This document shows, one piece after another, positions 40,094 through 50,018 of a stretch of DNA of 58,173 nucleotides. Position 1 is the stretch's first letter. Every line of letters begins with the position of its first letter. The notes under the pieces were generated by a model. It saw nothing but the letters and a program-made list of their open reading frames with translations. It had not been told where the DNA came from and searched no databases. Made by a program: the position numbers and the translations under genes. The stretch spans positions 1 through 58,173 of the forward strand of contig CAJTFH010000024.1 in NCBI GenBank assembly GCA_910575545.1, read 5' to 3'. Source of the DNA: Bacteroidales bacterium. Its GTDB lineage: Bacteria; Bacteroidota; Bacteroidia; Bacteroidales; Muribaculaceae.

Positions 40094-40384
40094 ATGGAAT
40101 TCACAATTGAACCTATCGTAACCGAAGCTGCAACAAAGCTCACGGAGAAGCTCAATCGCTACACCTTCCGCGTTTCGCCCGAGGCCAACAAGTTCCAGAT
40201 CAAGGATATGGTCGAGAAGCTCTACGGGGTCAAGGTGCTCAACGTGAACACTTATGTTGTTCGTGGCAAAAACAAATCGCGCTATACCAAGAGCGGCCTT
40301 CTCCGCGGCAAGACAGACCGTTGGAAGAAAGCATATATCACTGTTGGTGAGGGCGAAACAATCGACTTTTATAGCAACATCTGA
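40094..40384 (+). CDS. rplW: 50S ribosomal protein L23
   Basis: 96 residues; sits at the tunnel exit and docks trigger factor and SRP. PIVTEAATKLTEKLNRYTFRV and the basic loop GKNKSRYTKSGLLRGKTDRWKKA identify it. Ten nt before rplB. Confidence 0.95.
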   Translation: MEFTIEPIVTEAATKLTEKLNRYTFRVSPEANKFQIKDMVEKLYGVKVLNVNTYVVRGKNKSRYTKSGLLRGKTDRWKKAYITVGEGETIDFYSNI

Positions 40385-40393
40385 TAAATAGAA

Positions 40394-41221
40394 ATGGCAG
40401 TAAGAAAATTCAAGCCCACCACACCGGGGCAACGACACAAAGTTATTGGCGTCTTCAAAGGAGCGATCACTGCTAAAGCGCCAGAGAAATCTCTTACAGT
40501 CGGTAAAAAAAGCAGCGGAGGCCGCAACTCCGCAGGCCACCTGACCACCCGCTACCTTGGCGGTGGCCACAAGCGCAAATACCGTATCATAGACTTTAAG
40601 AGAACCAAAGACGGTGTGCCCGCCGTAGTGAAGGCAATCGAGTATGATCCCAACAGGTCTGCCCGCATCGCCCTTCTTTACTACGTTGACGGAGCAAAAG
40701 CTTATATCATTGCACCCAACGGCTTAGAAGTCGGCGCAACCGTTGTCAGCGGTCCCGATGCGGCTCCCGAGGTGGGCAATGCTCTTCCTTTGAGCAAAAT
40801 CCCCCTGGGCACCGTGGTACACGCAATCGAGTTGCGTCCCGGCCAGGGAGCCTTCATGGCTCGCTCTGCCGGCACTTTCGCTCAGCTTGTGTCGCGCGAA
40901 GGTGACTATGCGATTGTCAAACTTCCTTCAGGCGAAACCCGCAAAATCCTTGCCGCTTGCAAGGCTACTGTAGGTGTGGTTGGTAACTCAGAGCATTCTC
41001 TGGAGCGTTCCGGTAAAGCCGGCCGCTCGCGCTGGCTCGGCCGCCGCCCCCACAACCGTGGTGTCGTCATGAACCCTGTAGACCACCCGATGGGTGGTGG
41101 TGAGGGCCGCGCTTCAGGAGGACATCCCCGCTCGCGCACAGGCCTTTACGCTAAGGGTCTCAAGACTCGCTCGCCGAAGAAGACTTCGTCGAAGTATATC
41201 ATCGAGAGAAGGAAAAAGTAA
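40394..41221 (+). CDS. rplB: 50S ribosomal protein L2
   Basis: 275 residues; core of the peptidyl-transferase region. Conserved [15 protein letters not shown], and the C-terminal [18 protein letters not shown] that carries the functionally important His. Normal length and start ([16 protein letters not shown]). Confidence 0.98.
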   Translation: MAVRKFKPTTPGQRHKVIGVFKGAITAKAPEKSLTVGKKSSGGRNSAGHLTTRYLGGGHKRKYRIIDFKRTKDGVPAVVKAIEYDPNRSARIALLYYVDGAKAYIIAPNGLEVGATVVSGPDAAPEVGNALPLSKIPLGTVVHAIELRPGQGAFMARSAGTFAQLVSREGDYAIVKLPSGETRKILAACKATVGVVGNSEHSLERSGKAGRSRWLGRRPHNRGVVMNPVDHPMGGGEGRASGGHPRSRTGLYAKGLKTRSPKKTSSKYIIERRKK

Positions 41222-41250
41222 TCTCTTAAGTTAAAGACAAAGACAACACA

Positions 41251-41520
41251 ATGAGTCGTTCATTAAAAAAAGGCCCGTACATCAGCGTTAAGCTCGAGAA
41301 GAAAGTCTCCGCCATGGAGGAGAGCGGCAAGAAGTCGGTTATCAAGACATGGAGCCGCGCTTCGATGATTGCCCCCGAATTCGTAGGCCATACTTTCGCT
41401 GTACACAACGGCAACAAGTTCATCCCTGTCTATGTTACCGAGAACATGGTAGGTCACAAGCTGGGCGAGTTCGCCCCGACCCGCACGTTCCGCGGTCACG
41501 GCGGCAACAAGAAGAAATAA
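41251..41520 (+). CDS. rpsS: 30S ribosomal protein S19
   Basis: 89 residues; pairs with S13 in the head and contacts the A-site t[21 protein letters not shown] and [18 protein letters not shown] are diagnostic. Confidence 0.97.
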   Translation: MSRSLKKGPYISVKLEKKVSAMEESGKKSVIKTWSRASMIAPEFVGHTFAVHNGNKFIPVYVTENMVGHKLGEFAPTRTFRGHGGNKKK

Positions 41521-41571
41521 TAAGCCGGGCCCTGTTTAACATAACCTTTGATAAAAAAGAAAAGAAATAAA

Positions 41572-41985
41572 ATGGGTGTAAGAAAAAGAAACTCAGCTCA
41601 GGCAAGAAAGGAAGCCCTCAAGACGCTGTATTTCGCCAAACTGACCAACGTGCCTACCTCTCCGCGCAAGATGCGCCTGGTGGCCGACCTGGTACGCGGC
41701 AAAGAAGTGTTCCGTGCATTGGGTATCCTCAAATTCTCTAATAAGGAGGCTGCCGCCCGCGTGGAGAAACTGCTGCGCTCGGCTATCGCCAACTGGGAAG
41801 CCAAAAATGAAAGAAAGGCAGAAAGCGGCGAGCTTTACATCAGCTCAATCAATGTTGATTGCGCCCCGATGCTCAAGCGTCTGCGCACCGCTCCCCAGGG
41901 ACGTGGCTACAGAATCCGTAAACGGTCAAACCACGTAACCCTGTATGTTGACACAATTGATAACGACACAAAAACGAAGGACTAA
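41572..41985 (+). CDS. rplV: 50S ribosomal protein L22
   Basis: 137 residues from ATG 41572 ([15 protein letters not shown]); eight upstream codons (MIKKKRNK) are less likely. Its beta-hairpin lines the exit tunnel ([25 protein letters not shown]) at the macrolide site. Three nt before rpsC. Confidence 0.96.
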   Translation: MGVRKRNSAQARKEALKTLYFAKLTNVPTSPRKMRLVADLVRGKEVFRALGILKFSNKEAAARVEKLLRSAIANWEAKNERKAESGELYISSINVDCAPMLKRLRTAPQGRGYRIRKRSNHVTLYVDTIDNDTKTKD

Positions 41986-41988
41986 GAA

Positions 41989-42726
41989 ATGGGACAGAAA
42001 GTAAATCCGATTAGCAACCGCTTAGGCGTAATCCGCGGATGGGATTCCAACTGGTTTGGCGGCAAAAAATATGGAGACACTCTTCTGGAGGATTCCAAGC
42101 TCCGCAAGTATCTCAATGTCCGTCTGGCCAAATCAAGTGTTTCGCGTATCGTTATCGAGCGTACCCTGAAACTGATCACAATCACCGTGTGCACTTCACG
42201 TCCGGGGGTGATTATCGGCAAGGGTGGCGCAGAAGTCGACAAGCTCAAAGAAGAACTCAAGAAAATCACCGACAAGGACGTTCAGATTAACATTTTTGAA
42301 GTTAAGCGTCCGGAACTCGACGCCCAGATTGTGGCAAGCACCATCGCCCGTCAGATTGAGGGTAAGATTGCTTACCGCCGCGCAGTCAAGATGGCTATCG
42401 CCGCCACTATGCGTTCTGGTGCAGAGGGTATAAAGGTGCAGGTTTCAGGCCGCTTGAACGGTGCTGAAATCGCCCGCTCTGAAATGTTCAAAGAAGGTCG
42501 TACCCCGCTTCATACACTCCGTGCCGATATCGATTATGCGTTGGTTGAGGCTCACACCAAAGTCGGTGTGCTCGGTGTGAAGGTCTGGATCTGCCGTGGC
42601 GAGGTCTATGGCAAGCGCGACCTTTCTCCCAACTTCACTACTCCTGCCAAGGAAGGGCGCCAGTCGTCAGACCGTGGCAACAAGGAGCGTCGCGGCGGTT
42701 TCCGCAAACCTCGCGGCAATCGTTAA
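41989..42726 (+). CDS. rpsC: 30S ribosomal protein S3
   Basis: 245 residues; mRNA-entry protein. A KH domain with GxxG is seen in [19 protein letters not shown]; the N-terminus [19 protein letters not shown] and the Arg-rich tail are usual. Unusually, it is followed by a 293-nt gap before rplP. Confidence 0.97.
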   Translation: MGQKVNPISNRLGVIRGWDSNWFGGKKYGDTLLEDSKLRKYLNVRLAKSSVSRIVIERTLKLITITVCTSRPGVIIGKGGAEVDKLKEELKKITDKDVQINIFEVKRPELDAQIVASTIARQIEGKIAYRRAVKMAIAATMRSGAEGIKVQVSGRLNGAEIARSEMFKEGRTPLHTLRADIDYALVEAHTKVGVLGVKVWICRGEVYGKRDLSPNFTTPAKEGRQSSDRGNKERRGGFRKPRGNR

Positions 42727-43019
42727 AAACCATGCTTCCGGCGTCCGGGCTTCCCGACAGGGGATGTCCGGTCGGCGGCCGGTTGCCATGTCCCCTACGT
42801 TGGGGGACTGGGGCAGCCGCTTCTGAAACGCAGCGATGTGTTTGGAGGATTACGGAGCGGTTCTCCGTAGAGCAGCCGCATGACGGCGCAATGGCAGCGG
42901 CGGTGGAGTTCCCACCCACCTTCCTCGGGAAGTTCCGGCCGGAGCCTTTGACTGTTCAACGCCTGAGTGGCATGAAGGGTTTTTAATTGTTTTCATAAAT
43001 TTGAATAACATCAACAAAA
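42727..43019 (+). other. 293-nt GC-rich insert between rpsC and rplP
   Basis: These genes normally abut. TTAAAAACC (42723-42731, including the rpsC stop) is an exact inverted repeat of GGTTTTTAA (42978-42986), framing the GC-rich part. Inside is a perfect TACGGAG/CTCCGTA hairpin (42855-42874 region) and a longer AGGGGA/TCCCCT stem around 42760-42802. An 84-codon frame (42732-42986) spans it, but its product resembles nothing I know and is probably chance. Could be a mobile insert or a regulatory RNA. Confidence 0.5.
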
Positions 43020-43451
43020 ATGTTACAGCCGAAAAAAACTAAATTCCGCAGAGTCCAGAAGGGGCGCGCCAAGGGTAATGCCCAGCGCGGCAACCAGCTT
43101 GCTTTCGGTTCGTTTGGCATCAAGACCCTGGAGGCAAAATGGATCACGGGTCGCCAGATAGAAGCTGCCCGTGTGGCCGTGACCCGTTACATGCAGCGTC
43201 AGGGTCAGCTCTGGATCCGCATCTTCCCCGATAAGCCCATAACCAGGAAGCCTTTGGACGTACGTATGGGTAAAGGTAAAGGTAACCCCGAAGGGTTTGT
43301 AGCCTCAGTTACCCCGGGTCGCATGATTATCGAGATTGACGGTGTTCCGTTTGACGTGGCCAAAGAGGCTCTCCGTCTTGGCGCCCAGAAGCTGCCTGTG
43401 ACCACCAAGTTCGTGGTAAGCCGTGATTATGATCCCAGTCAGAACGTGTAA
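43020..43451 (+). CDS. rplP: 50S ribosomal protein L16
   Basis: 143 residues; helps place A-site tRNA in the large subunit. [19 protein letters not shown] at the start; [20 protein letters not shown] and [16 protein letters not shown] are diagnostic. It starts a run of tightly spaced genes after the 293-nt insert. Confidence 0.97.
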   Translation: MLQPKKTKFRRVQKGRAKGNAQRGNQLAFGSFGIKTLEAKWITGRQIEAARVAVTRYMQRQGQLWIRIFPDKPITRKPLDVRMGKGKGNPEGFVASVTPGRMIIEIDGVPFDVAKEALRLGAQKLPVTTKFVVSRDYDPSQNV

Positions 43452-43464
43452 TTGAAAAGAAGCT

Positions 43465-43662
43465 ATGAAGAAAGAAGAAATCAAAGAGCTCTCAACGGCC
43501 GATCTCAAGGAGCGCCTGGCTCAGATGGAGAAGGATTATCTCCAGCAGAAGGCTAACCATGCCGTGTCACCCCTTGACAATCCCGCCAAGATTACACTCG
43601 ACCGCAAGATGATTGCCCGTGTGAAAACCGAGCTTCGTCGCCGCGAACTCAACAATCAGTAA
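43465..43662 (+). CDS. rpmC: 50S ribosomal protein L29
   Basis: 65 residues, two-helix protein at the tunnel exit. Recognised by [22 protein letters not shown] and [19 protein letters not shown], and by its place between L16 and S17. Confidence 0.95.
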   Translation: MKKEEIKELSTADLKERLAQMEKDYLQQKANHAVSPLDNPAKITLDRKMIARVKTELRRRELNNQ

Positions 43663-43676
43663 CCCCTTACCACCAT

Positions 43677-43946
43677 ATGACTGAAATGGAAGAAAAAAGA
43701 AATCTCAGAAAAGAGCGTATCGGGGTTGTATCGAGCAACAAGGGTGACAAGACTATCACTGTCACAGTGAAATACAAAGAGAAGCACCCCATCTATGGTA
43801 AGTTCATCAACAAGACCAAGAAATATCACGCCCACGACGAAAAGAACGAGTGTGAAGTTGGCGATACCGTACGCTTAATGGAAACCCGCCCCCTCTCGAA
43901 AACCAAGAGGTGGCGCTTAGTAGAAATCATCGAAAAAGTTAAGTAA
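43677..43946 (+). CDS. rpsQ: 30S ribosomal protein S17
   Basis: 89 residues; OB-fold primary 16S binder. [21 protein letters not shown] and [31 protein letters not shown] are typical. A second ATG (43686, MEEKRN) is an equally good start, three codons later. Confidence 0.95.
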   Translation: MTEMEEKRNLRKERIGVVSSNKGDKTITVTVKYKEKHPIYGKFINKTKKYHAHDEKNECEVGDTVRLMETRPLSKTKRWRLVEIIEKVK

Positions 43947-43948
43947 CC

Positions 43949-44314
43949 ATGATACAGACCGAATCACGTTTAACCGTTGCTGACAACAGCGGTGCAAAAG
44001 AGGCACTGTGCATCCATGTGCTGGGTGGCACCGGCCGCCGCTACGCATCTGTGGGCGACATCATCGTTGTTTCCGTCAAGAGCGTAATCCCCTCGTCTGA
44101 CGTAAAGAAAGGCACTGTATCAAAAGCAGTGGTAGTGCGCACCAAAAAGGAAGTGCGTCGTCCCGACGGCAGCTATATCCGCTTCGATGACAACGCATGT
44201 GTGCTCCTTAACAATGCAGGCGAACTCCGCGGCACCCGTATCTTCGGCCCGGTGGCCCGCGAACTCCGCGCCACCAACATGAAGATTGTTTCTTTGGCAC
44301 CTGAGGTACTTTAA
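43949..44314 (+). CDS. rplN: 50S ribosomal protein L14
   Basis: 121 residues; forms an intersubunit bridge and binds the silencing factor RsfS in other bacteria. [19 protein letters not shown] and [17 protein letters not shown] identify it. Two nt after rpsQ. Confidence 0.98.
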   Translation: MIQTESRLTVADNSGAKEALCIHVLGGTGRRYASVGDIIVVSVKSVIPSSDVKKGTVSKAVVVRTKKEVRRPDGSYIRFDDNACVLLNNAGELRGTRIFGPVARELRATNMKIVSLAPEVL

Positions 44315-44351
44315 TCAACTGAAGCAAAAACAGTAAACACAGACAACCCCA

Positions 44352-44672
44352 ATGAGCAAATTACATATCAAAAAGGGAGATACCGTTTACGTTCTCGCCG
44401 GTGAGGACAAGGGCCAGCAGGGCCGTGTGCTCTCAGTCCAGGCTGCCAAGAACAGGGCTATCGTAGAGGGTATCAATATCGTGTCGAAGAGCACGAAACC
44501 GACCGCCAAGCATCCGCAGGGCGGCATCGTGAAGATGGAAGCACCCATCAATATCTCTAACCTCGCGCTGATCGACCCCAAGAGCGGCAAACCCACCCGT
44601 GTGGGAATCCGCATCAACGAAAAGGGCGAGAAAGTACGTTACTCTAAAAAATCAGGAGAGGAGATCAAATAA
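44352..44672 (+). CDS. rplX: 50S ribosomal protein L24
   Basis: 106 residues with an N-terminal KOW motif ([21 protein letters not shown]); assembly initiator of the large subunit. Its stop shares one base with the rplE start. Confidence 0.96.
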   Translation: MSKLHIKKGDTVYVLAGEDKGQQGRVLSVQAAKNRAIVEGINIVSKSTKPTAKHPQGGIVKMEAPINISNLALIDPKSGKPTRVGIRINEKGEKVRYSKKSGEEIK

Positions 44673-45217
44673 TGAGCACCACAACCCTTAAAAAGCAGTA
44701 TGACGAGAAAATCGTGCCTGCTCTGACCAAGGAATTCAATTACACGACTCCGATGCAGGTTCCCCGCCTGGTGAAAATCGTGATAAACGAAGGCCTCGGC
44801 GACGCAACCCAGGATAAGAAAATCATTGAGACTGCAATCAACGAGCTGACTGCCATAACAGGCCAGAAGGCAGTTGCCACCCTCTCCAAGAAGGATATCT
44901 CGAACTTCAAGGTACGCAAAAAGATGCCTATCGGCGCGCGTGTCACCTTGCGCCGCGAGCGCATGTATGAGTTCCTGGAACGTCTGGTGCGTGTGGCTCT
45001 GCCCCGTATCCGTGACTTCAAAGGAATTGAAGGCAAGCTCGACGGCCGTGGCAATTACACCCTCGGCATAAGCGAGCAGATTATCTTCCCTGAAATCAAC
45101 ATCGACAGCATCAACAAGCTGATGGGTATGAACATCACGTTTGTGACCACGGCTAACACCGATGAAGAGGGCTACGCTCTGCTGAAGCAGTTCGGCCTCC
45201 CCTTCAAAAACAAGTAA
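44672..45217 (+). CDS. rplE: 50S ribosomal protein L5
   Basis: 181 residues; 5S rRNA binder in the central protuberance. [38 protein letters not shown] and [19 protein letters not shown] are typical. Overlaps rplX by 1 nt, then a 182-nt gap. Confidence 0.97.
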   Translation: MSTTTLKKQYDEKIVPALTKEFNYTTPMQVPRLVKIVINEGLGDATQDKKIIETAINELTAITGQKAVATLSKKDISNFKVRKKMPIGARVTLRRERMYEFLERLVRVALPRIRDFKGIEGKLDGRGNYTLGISEQIIFPEINIDSINKLMGMNITFVTTANTDEEGYALLKQFGLPFKNK

Positions 45218-45399
45218 GAGGCTGCACGGTGCGGTTGAGGTGCAGGCCTCGAAAAAAAAACTCTTATCCGGCGCAATAAATGCGTTTTTTACGCGTTGCA
45301 TAATAGATGTGCCGAAGAGATGAGTGCCAGGCCGGGCACTGCAGCCGCGGCAGGATAAGCAAAATTCCACGCTAATAATAAAAGGAAAACGATAAGAAA
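45218..45399 (+). other. 182-nt structured spacer between rplE and rpsN
   Basis: Three nested or serial stems: GAGGCTGCAC with GTGCAGGCCTC just after the rplE stop, CTTATCC...GGATAAG enclosing most of the spacer (45263 to about 45360), and AGTGCC/GGGCACT inside it. An A-run, not a T-run, follows the first stem. Possible leader RNA for rpsN. Confidence 0.45.
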
Positions 45400-45669
45400 A
45401 TGGCAAAAGAATCAATGAAAGCCCGCGAGGTGAAGCGTCAGAAGCTCGTGGCTAAGTATGCCGCCAAAAAGGCTGCCCTCAAGGAGGCCGGCGACTACGA
45501 GGCTCTCCAGCTTCTTCCGAAAAATGCTTCATCGGTGCGTCTTCACAACCGTTGCTCGATTACAGGCCGTCCGAAAGGGTATATGCGCCAGTTCGGCATT
45601 TCGCGTATCCAGTTCCGCGAAATGGCATCGGCAGGTCTTATCCCCGGTGTGAAGAAAGCAAGCTGGTAA
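45400..45669 (+). CDS. rpsN: 30S ribosomal protein S14, zinc-free type
   Basis: 89 residues; head protein. [26 protein letters not shown] gives the family. It is the long form without the CxxC pairs of the zinc-binding 61-residue form. Flanked on both sides by unusually long spacers. Confidence 0.96.
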   Translation: MAKESMKAREVKRQKLVAKYAAKKAALKEAGDYEALQLLPKNASSVRLHNRCSITGRPKGYMRQFGISRIQFREMASAGLIPGVKKASW

Positions 45670-45926
45670 TCTCCGGGATTAACATTGAGTGACCGTCGGC
45701 CTGCGGGCCGCCGGCGCCGATGTTGCCGGGCAGGCACCAGCATGGTCCGCCGGGTAAGCCCATTCTGCGGGACCCCCCGGAAGGCAACCGTTGCCGGTTA
45801 AGTTCCCCCCGGCATTTCCCTGATGGCCAAGATTTGGCTACCGGGGTAACAAACCGATAAATCACAGAGAGTTATTAAATATTGTTGGGAGCTGTCCCAA
45901 TCAATTTAAAACCATTCAAATCAAAA
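45670..45926 (+). other. 257-nt GC-rich spacer between rpsN and rpsH
   Basis: Dense in complementary GC tracts (GGCCTGCGGGCCGCCGGCGCC at about 45695, GCCGGGCAGG, CCCCCCGG, CAACCGTTGCCGG), then an AT-rich stretch before rpsH. No coding frame of interest. These two genes normally abut, so this is a candidate structured leader or insert. Confidence 0.45.
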
Positions 45927-46325
45927 ATGACTGATCCAATAGCAGATTATTTGACGAGATTGAGGAATGCGATCAAAGCGCAGCACAGAGTCGTTGAGAT
46001 TCCCGCCTCAAACTTGAAGAAAGAGATCACCAAGATTCTCTTTGAGCAGGGCTATATCCTTAACTACAAGTTCATCGACGGTGTGAATACCGCCGGAGTG
46101 ATTAAGGTGGCTCTGAAGTATGACCCACAGGATCGTGTGAATGCAATCAAGGGTCTGAAACGCGCGTCCCGTCCGGGTCTGCGCCAGTACACGGGTTATA
46201 AAAACATGCCCAGGGTGTTAAATGGCTTAGGTATCGCTATCCTTTCAACTTCGCGCGGCGTAATGACCAACAAAAAGGCTGCCGAGCTTAAAGTTGGCGG
46301 CGAGGTTTTGTGTTACGTTTACTAA
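45927..46325 (+). CDS. rpsH: 30S ribosomal protein S8
   Basis: 132 residues from ATG 45927 (MTDPIADYLTRLRNA); 15 upstream codons in frame are not family-like. Central-domain 16S binder and, in E. coli, translational repressor of the spc operon. LGIAILSTSRGVMTNKKA is the C-terminal signature. Confidence 0.97.
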   Translation: MTDPIADYLTRLRNAIKAQHRVVEIPASNLKKEITKILFEQGYILNYKFIDGVNTAGVIKVALKYDPQDRVNAIKGLKRASRPGLRQYTGYKNMPRVLNGLGIAILSTSRGVMTNKKAAELKVGGEVLCYVY

Positions 46326-46346
46326 TCTTAAAGGAGGAATAATATT

Positions 46347-46904
46347 ATGTCAAGAATAGGTAAAGCTCCAATTGAGATTCCCGCAGGCGTGACAGTGAAC
46401 GTCGACAAGAATAACGTGGTTACCGTGAAAGGCCCTAAAGGTGAACTTTCGCAGGCTGTCAACCCCGAATTTGAGATAAAGGTAGAAGACGGGCACATTG
46501 TGCTGACCCGTCCGTCGGATGACCGCGAACACCGCTCGCAGCACGGCCTTTACCGTGCGCTGGTCCACAACATGGTTGTAGGTGTTTCTACGGGCTACCG
46601 CAAGGAAATGGAATTAGTGGGTGTGGGTTACCGCGCAAGTGCAACCGGGCAGGTGCTTGAACTTTCGCTCGGCTTCTCCCACGCTATATATATCAAACTT
46701 CCCGCAGAGGTGAAGGTTGAAGCAAAGTCGGAACGTAACAAGAACCCCTTGATTATTCTTGAGAGCGACGACAAGCAGCTTCTCGGCCAGGTTTGCGCCA
46801 AAATCCGCTCGCTCCGCAAGCCTGAACCTTACAAGGGTAAGGGTATCAAGTTCGTCGGCGAAGTTATCCGCCGCAAGTCTGGTAAAACGGCAGGTGCCAA
46901 ATAA
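46347..46904 (+). CDS. rplF: 50S ribosomal protein L6
   Basis: 185 residues; two repeated domains, binds near the sarcin-ricin loop. SRIGKAPIEIPAGVTVNVD and PEPYKGKGIKFVGEVIRRK are diagnostic. 21 nt after rpsH. Confidence 0.97.
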   Translation: MSRIGKAPIEIPAGVTVNVDKNNVVTVKGPKGELSQAVNPEFEIKVEDGHIVLTRPSDDREHRSQHGLYRALVHNMVVGVSTGYRKEMELVGVGYRASATGQVLELSLGFSHAIYIKLPAEVKVEAKSERNKNPLIILESDDKQLLGQVCAKIRSLRKPEPYKGKGIKFVGEVIRRKSGKTAGAK

Positions 46905-46917
46905 AATGTAAGCTATC

Positions 46918-47259
46918 ATGATCTCAAAGCAAGACAGAAGAAATAAGATCAAGGCTCGTATCCGCGGCAAAATCTCCGGCACCGCCGGCCGTCCGCGCAT
47001 GAGTGTGTTCCGCAGCAATAAACAAATCTATGTTCAGCTCGTTGATGATGCCGAAGGCAAAACTTTGGTTTGCGCTTCGTCAAAGGGTATCGAAGAGGGC
47101 AACAAAATAGAGATTGCCGCCAAGGTAGGTAAGGCGATTGCCGAGAAGGCTCTCGCAGCCGGGGTGACCGAAGTGGTATTTGACCGCAACGGCTATCTTT
47201 TCCACGGAAGAGTAAAATCATTGGCTGACGCAGCTCGCGAAGGCGGACTTAAATTCTAA
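46918..47259 (+). CDS. rplR: 50S ribosomal protein L18
   Basis: 113 residues; 5S rRNA binder. [20 protein letters not shown] and [27 protein letters not shown] identify it. Seven nt before rpsE. Confidence 0.96.
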   Translation: MISKQDRRNKIKARIRGKISGTAGRPRMSVFRSNKQIYVQLVDDAEGKTLVCASSKGIEEGNKIEIAAKVGKAIAEKALAAGVTEVVFDRNGYLFHGRVKSLADAAREGGLKF

Positions 47260-47266
47260 AACAATC

Positions 47267-47785
47267 ATGGTAAATAAGAATAATCGAGTAAAATCCACAA
47301 ACGATATCGAGTTGAAAGACCGCCTGGTCGCCATCAACCGTGTCACAAAAGTGACAAAGGGTGGCCGCGCCTTCACATTTGCCGCGATTGTCGTTGTAGG
47401 TAACGAGGACGGCATTGTTGGCTGGGGTCTCGGAAAGGCTAATGAGGTTACCGCCGCCATTGCAAAGGGGGTTGAGGCTGCAAAAAAGAACCTGATCAAG
47501 GTTCCTGTGCATAAAGGGACTATCCCCCACGAGCAGGCTGCCAAGTTCGGCGGCTCGCGTGTGTTGCTCCGTCCGGCTTCCCATGGTACGGGAGTGAAGG
47601 CTGGCGGTGCCATGCGTGCTGTTCTTGAGAGTGTAGGCATCACCGACGTGCTTGCCAAGTCGAAAGGTTCGTCTAACCCCCACAACTTGGTGAAAGCTAC
47701 AATCGAGGCTCTGAGCGAGATGCGCTCTCCGGCTCAGATTGCCCAGAACCGCGGCATCTCGGTAAGCCAAGTTTTCAACGGTTAA
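47267..47785 (+). CDS. rpsE: 30S ribosomal protein S5
   Basis: 172 residues; contributes to decoding accuracy. [21 protein letters not shown] is the RNA-binding loop where spectinomycin changes arise, and [18 protein letters not shown] follows. No change is evident in the loop. Confidence 0.97.
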   Translation: MVNKNNRVKSTNDIELKDRLVAINRVTKVTKGGRAFTFAAIVVVGNEDGIVGWGLGKANEVTAAIAKGVEAAKKNLIKVPVHKGTIPHEQAAKFGGSRVLLRPASHGTGVKAGGAMRAVLESVGITDVLAKSKGSSNPHNLVKATIEALSEMRSPAQIAQNRGISVSQVFNG

Positions 47786-47804
47786 TCAAAGTCAATTATC
47801 GGAC

Positions 47805-47984
47805 ATGGCACAGATTAAAATCAAGCAGATAAAGAGCCGTATCGGCGCTCCGAAGGTGCAGAAGCTCACCCTCGATGCTCTAGGGCTCAGGAAAATGAAC
47901 CACGTTGTGGTCAAGGAGGATAATCCTTCTATAAGAGGAATGGTAAAACGCGTCCACCATCTGGTGGAGGTTGTTGAGGCCTGA
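47805..47984 (+). CDS. rpmD: 50S ribosomal protein L30
   Basis: 59 codons: [19 protein letters not shown] then [20 protein letters not shown] and a short C-terminal strand ending VEVVEA. Typical size and position between S5 and L15. Confidence 0.95.
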   Translation: MAQIKIKQIKSRIGAPKVQKLTLDALGLRKMNHVVVKEDNPSIRGMVKRVHHLVEVVEA

Positions 47985-48152
47985 GCTCTCGCCGTTTGAT
48001 GGCGGCTCTTTTCAGTGAAAGAGAATAAAACAAAGTCAAAAACAGGAAGAATATAAATTGCCGGGCCGGGTGGAACCTCCCCGTGACATCTGACCCGGCT
48101 GTTTTCCTCCTCTTTTCAAGTAACAAACAAAAGAAATCTATCATAGATTATT
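47985..48152 (+). other. 168-nt spacer between rpmD and rplO
   Basis: A CGCC/GGCG hairpin followed by TCTTTT comes right after rpmD (about 47986-48013), so partial termination is possible. A second stem, GCCGGGT with ACCCGGC (about 48064-48100), follows an A-rich stretch. Confidence 0.4.
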
Positions 48153-48602
48153 ATGGATTTAAGTAATTTGAGACCCGCAGTGGGTTCCACCACCCGCGAA
48201 ACCCGTGTGGGCCGCGGCCCCGGTTCTGGTAAAGGTGGGACATCCACACGCGGACACAAGGGCGCCAAGTCGCGTTCGGGCTATTCGCGCAAGATTGGTT
48301 TTGAAGGCGGTCAGATGCCGTTGCAGCGCCGTCTGCCCAAGTTCGGCTTCAAGAACTTCAACCGTGTTGAGTATAAGGTTGTGAATCTTGATGCCATCGA
48401 GGCGCTTGCCGCTTCAAAGGCGCTTGAGAAAGTGGGTATTGAGGAACTTCGTGCTGCCGGTCTGGTTGGCAGAAAGGATCTCGTTAAGATTCTCGGCAAC
48501 GGTGCAATCACCCGCAAAGTCGAGGTTGAAGCCAACGCATTCTCAGCAGCCGCCGAAAAAGCCATTGTTGAGGCCGGCGGTTCCATCAACAAAGTAAAGT
48601 AA
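48153..48602 (+). CDS. rplO: 50S ribosomal protein L15
   Basis: 149 residues; late assembly protein. LRPAVGSTTRETRVGRGPGSG, GGTSTRGHKGAKSRSGYSRK and GFEGGQMPLQRRLPKFGF are diagnostic. Four nt before secY. Confidence 0.97.
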   Translation: MDLSNLRPAVGSTTRETRVGRGPGSGKGGTSTRGHKGAKSRSGYSRKIGFEGGQMPLQRRLPKFGFKNFNRVEYKVVNLDAIEALAASKALEKVGIEELRAAGLVGRKDLVKILGNGAITRKVEVEANAFSAAAEKAIVEAGGSINKVK

Positions 48603-48606
48603 TTCG

Positions 48607-49956
48607 ATGAAATTCATACAGACATTAAAGAATATCTGGACGATTCAGGAGCTCCGTCAGCGTTTGACCATTACTGTGCTTCTGGTGCTGGTCTACCGTC
48701 TTGGCTGTTATGTTGTGCTTCCCGGCATAAATCCTAACGACCTTGATGCGTTGACTTCTTTCACCAACCGCAGCGGTTTGATGCAGCTTCTGGATATGTT
48801 CTCGGGAGGCGCTTTCTCTCAGGCCTCCATCTTCGCGCTGGGTATCATGCCATACATTACTGCGTCGATTGTGATTCAGCTTGCGGGCATGGTTCTGCCT
48901 TCTTTCCAGAAGATGCAGCGCGAGGGCGAGAGCGGCCGTCAGAAACTCAACCAGTACACGAGATATCTGACCGTCCTGATTCTGTTTGTGCAGGGGCCGG
49001 CATATCTTTATAACCTGCGTGCTCAGGTTGTGAATGCCGGGGGCACTGTCGAGATGGGCTTATGGACTGTCGTGTTCCTCACGATTATCCTTGCAGCCGG
49101 TTCGATGTTCATCATGTGGCTTGGCGAGCGTATAACAGACCGTGGTATCGGCAATGGTATCTCTTTCATCATCCTTGTCGGTATTATCGCCCGTCTGCCA
49201 ATCGCATTGTTCTACGAGTTCACAAGCCGTCTGCCGGGTTCAAACGGCTCGGAAGGTGGTCTGATAATGTTCATCGTTGAGATTGTGCTGTTGTTTGCCG
49301 TTACGATTGGTGCGGTGCTGTTGGTTCAGGGTACCCGCAAGGTGCCTGTGCAGTATGCAAAGCGCATTGTCGGCAACAAGCAGTATGGCGGTGCCCGCCA
49401 GTATATCCCTCTGAAGGTTAATGCTGCCGGCGTTATGCCTATCATCTTTGCCCAGGCAATCATGTTCATACCAATCACGCTGGCAGGATTCGGTGCTAAA
49501 GAGGGCTCTACAGGCTTCTTCGCCACATTCTCCGATATCAACGGGTTCTGGTATAACCTGGTATATTTCATCCTGATTGTGGCTTTCACTTATTTCTATA
49601 CTGCCATAACTGTGCGCCCCACCCAGATGGCCGAAGAGATGAAGCGCAACAACGGGTTCATCCCCGGTGTCAAGCCTGGTAAGAAAACCGCAGACTATCT
49701 TGATTCCATAATGTCGCGCATCACATTGCCGGGTTCTATCTTTCTCGGCATTGTGGCCGTCCTGCCGGCTTTTGCCCGTCTGTTCGGCATCAGCCAGAAT
49801 TTTGCACAGTTCTTCGGCGGCACATCGCTGCTGATTATGGTAGGTGTGGTTCTCGACACTCTCCAGCAGATTGAGTCTCATCTGATGATGCATCACTACG
49901 ACGGTCTGATGAAGGATGGCAAGATAAAAGGCCGCACAACAGGAAGTGCCTATTAA
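48607..49956 (+). CDS. secY: Protein translocase subunit SecY
   Basis: 449-residue channel of the Sec translocon with ten membrane helices. Plug and signature regions are seen in GGAFSQASIFALGIMPYITA, the cytoplasmic loop YTRYLTVLILFVQG, and the C-terminal RPTQMAEEMKRNNGFIPG. Normal place at the end of the spc group. There is no adk between secY and map. Confidence 0.98.
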   Translation: MKFIQTLKNIWTIQELRQRLTITVLLVLVYRLGCYVVLPGINPNDLDALTSFTNRSGLMQLLDMFSGGAFSQASIFALGIMPYITASIVIQLAGMVLPSFQKMQREGESGRQKLNQYTRYLTVLILFVQGPAYLYNLRAQVVNAGGTVEMGLWTVVFLTIILAAGSMFIMWLGERITDRGIGNGISFIILVGIIARLPIALFYEFTSRLPGSNGSEGGLIMFIVEIVLLFAVTIGAVLLVQGTRKVPVQYAKRIVGNKQYGGARQYIPLKVNAAGVMPIIFAQAIMFIPITLAGFGAKEGSTGFFATFSDINGFWYNLVYFILIVAFTYFYTAITVRPTQMAEEMKRNNGFIPGVKPGKKTADYLDSIMSRITLPGSIFLGIVAVLPAFARLFGISQNFAQFFGGTSLLIMVGVVLDTLQQIESHLMMHHYDGLMKDGKIKGRTTGSAY

Positions 49957-50018
49957 TATCTAAATCCGTTGAGTTGAAATGGCGCACTGCAAAGGGGCGC
50001 CGGTTAAGTGAAACTGAA

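Noticed and set aside
42732-42986. 84-codon frame between rpsC and rplP as a new gene
   Set aside because: Composition unlike the neighbours and no similarity I recognise; kept only as a point to check.
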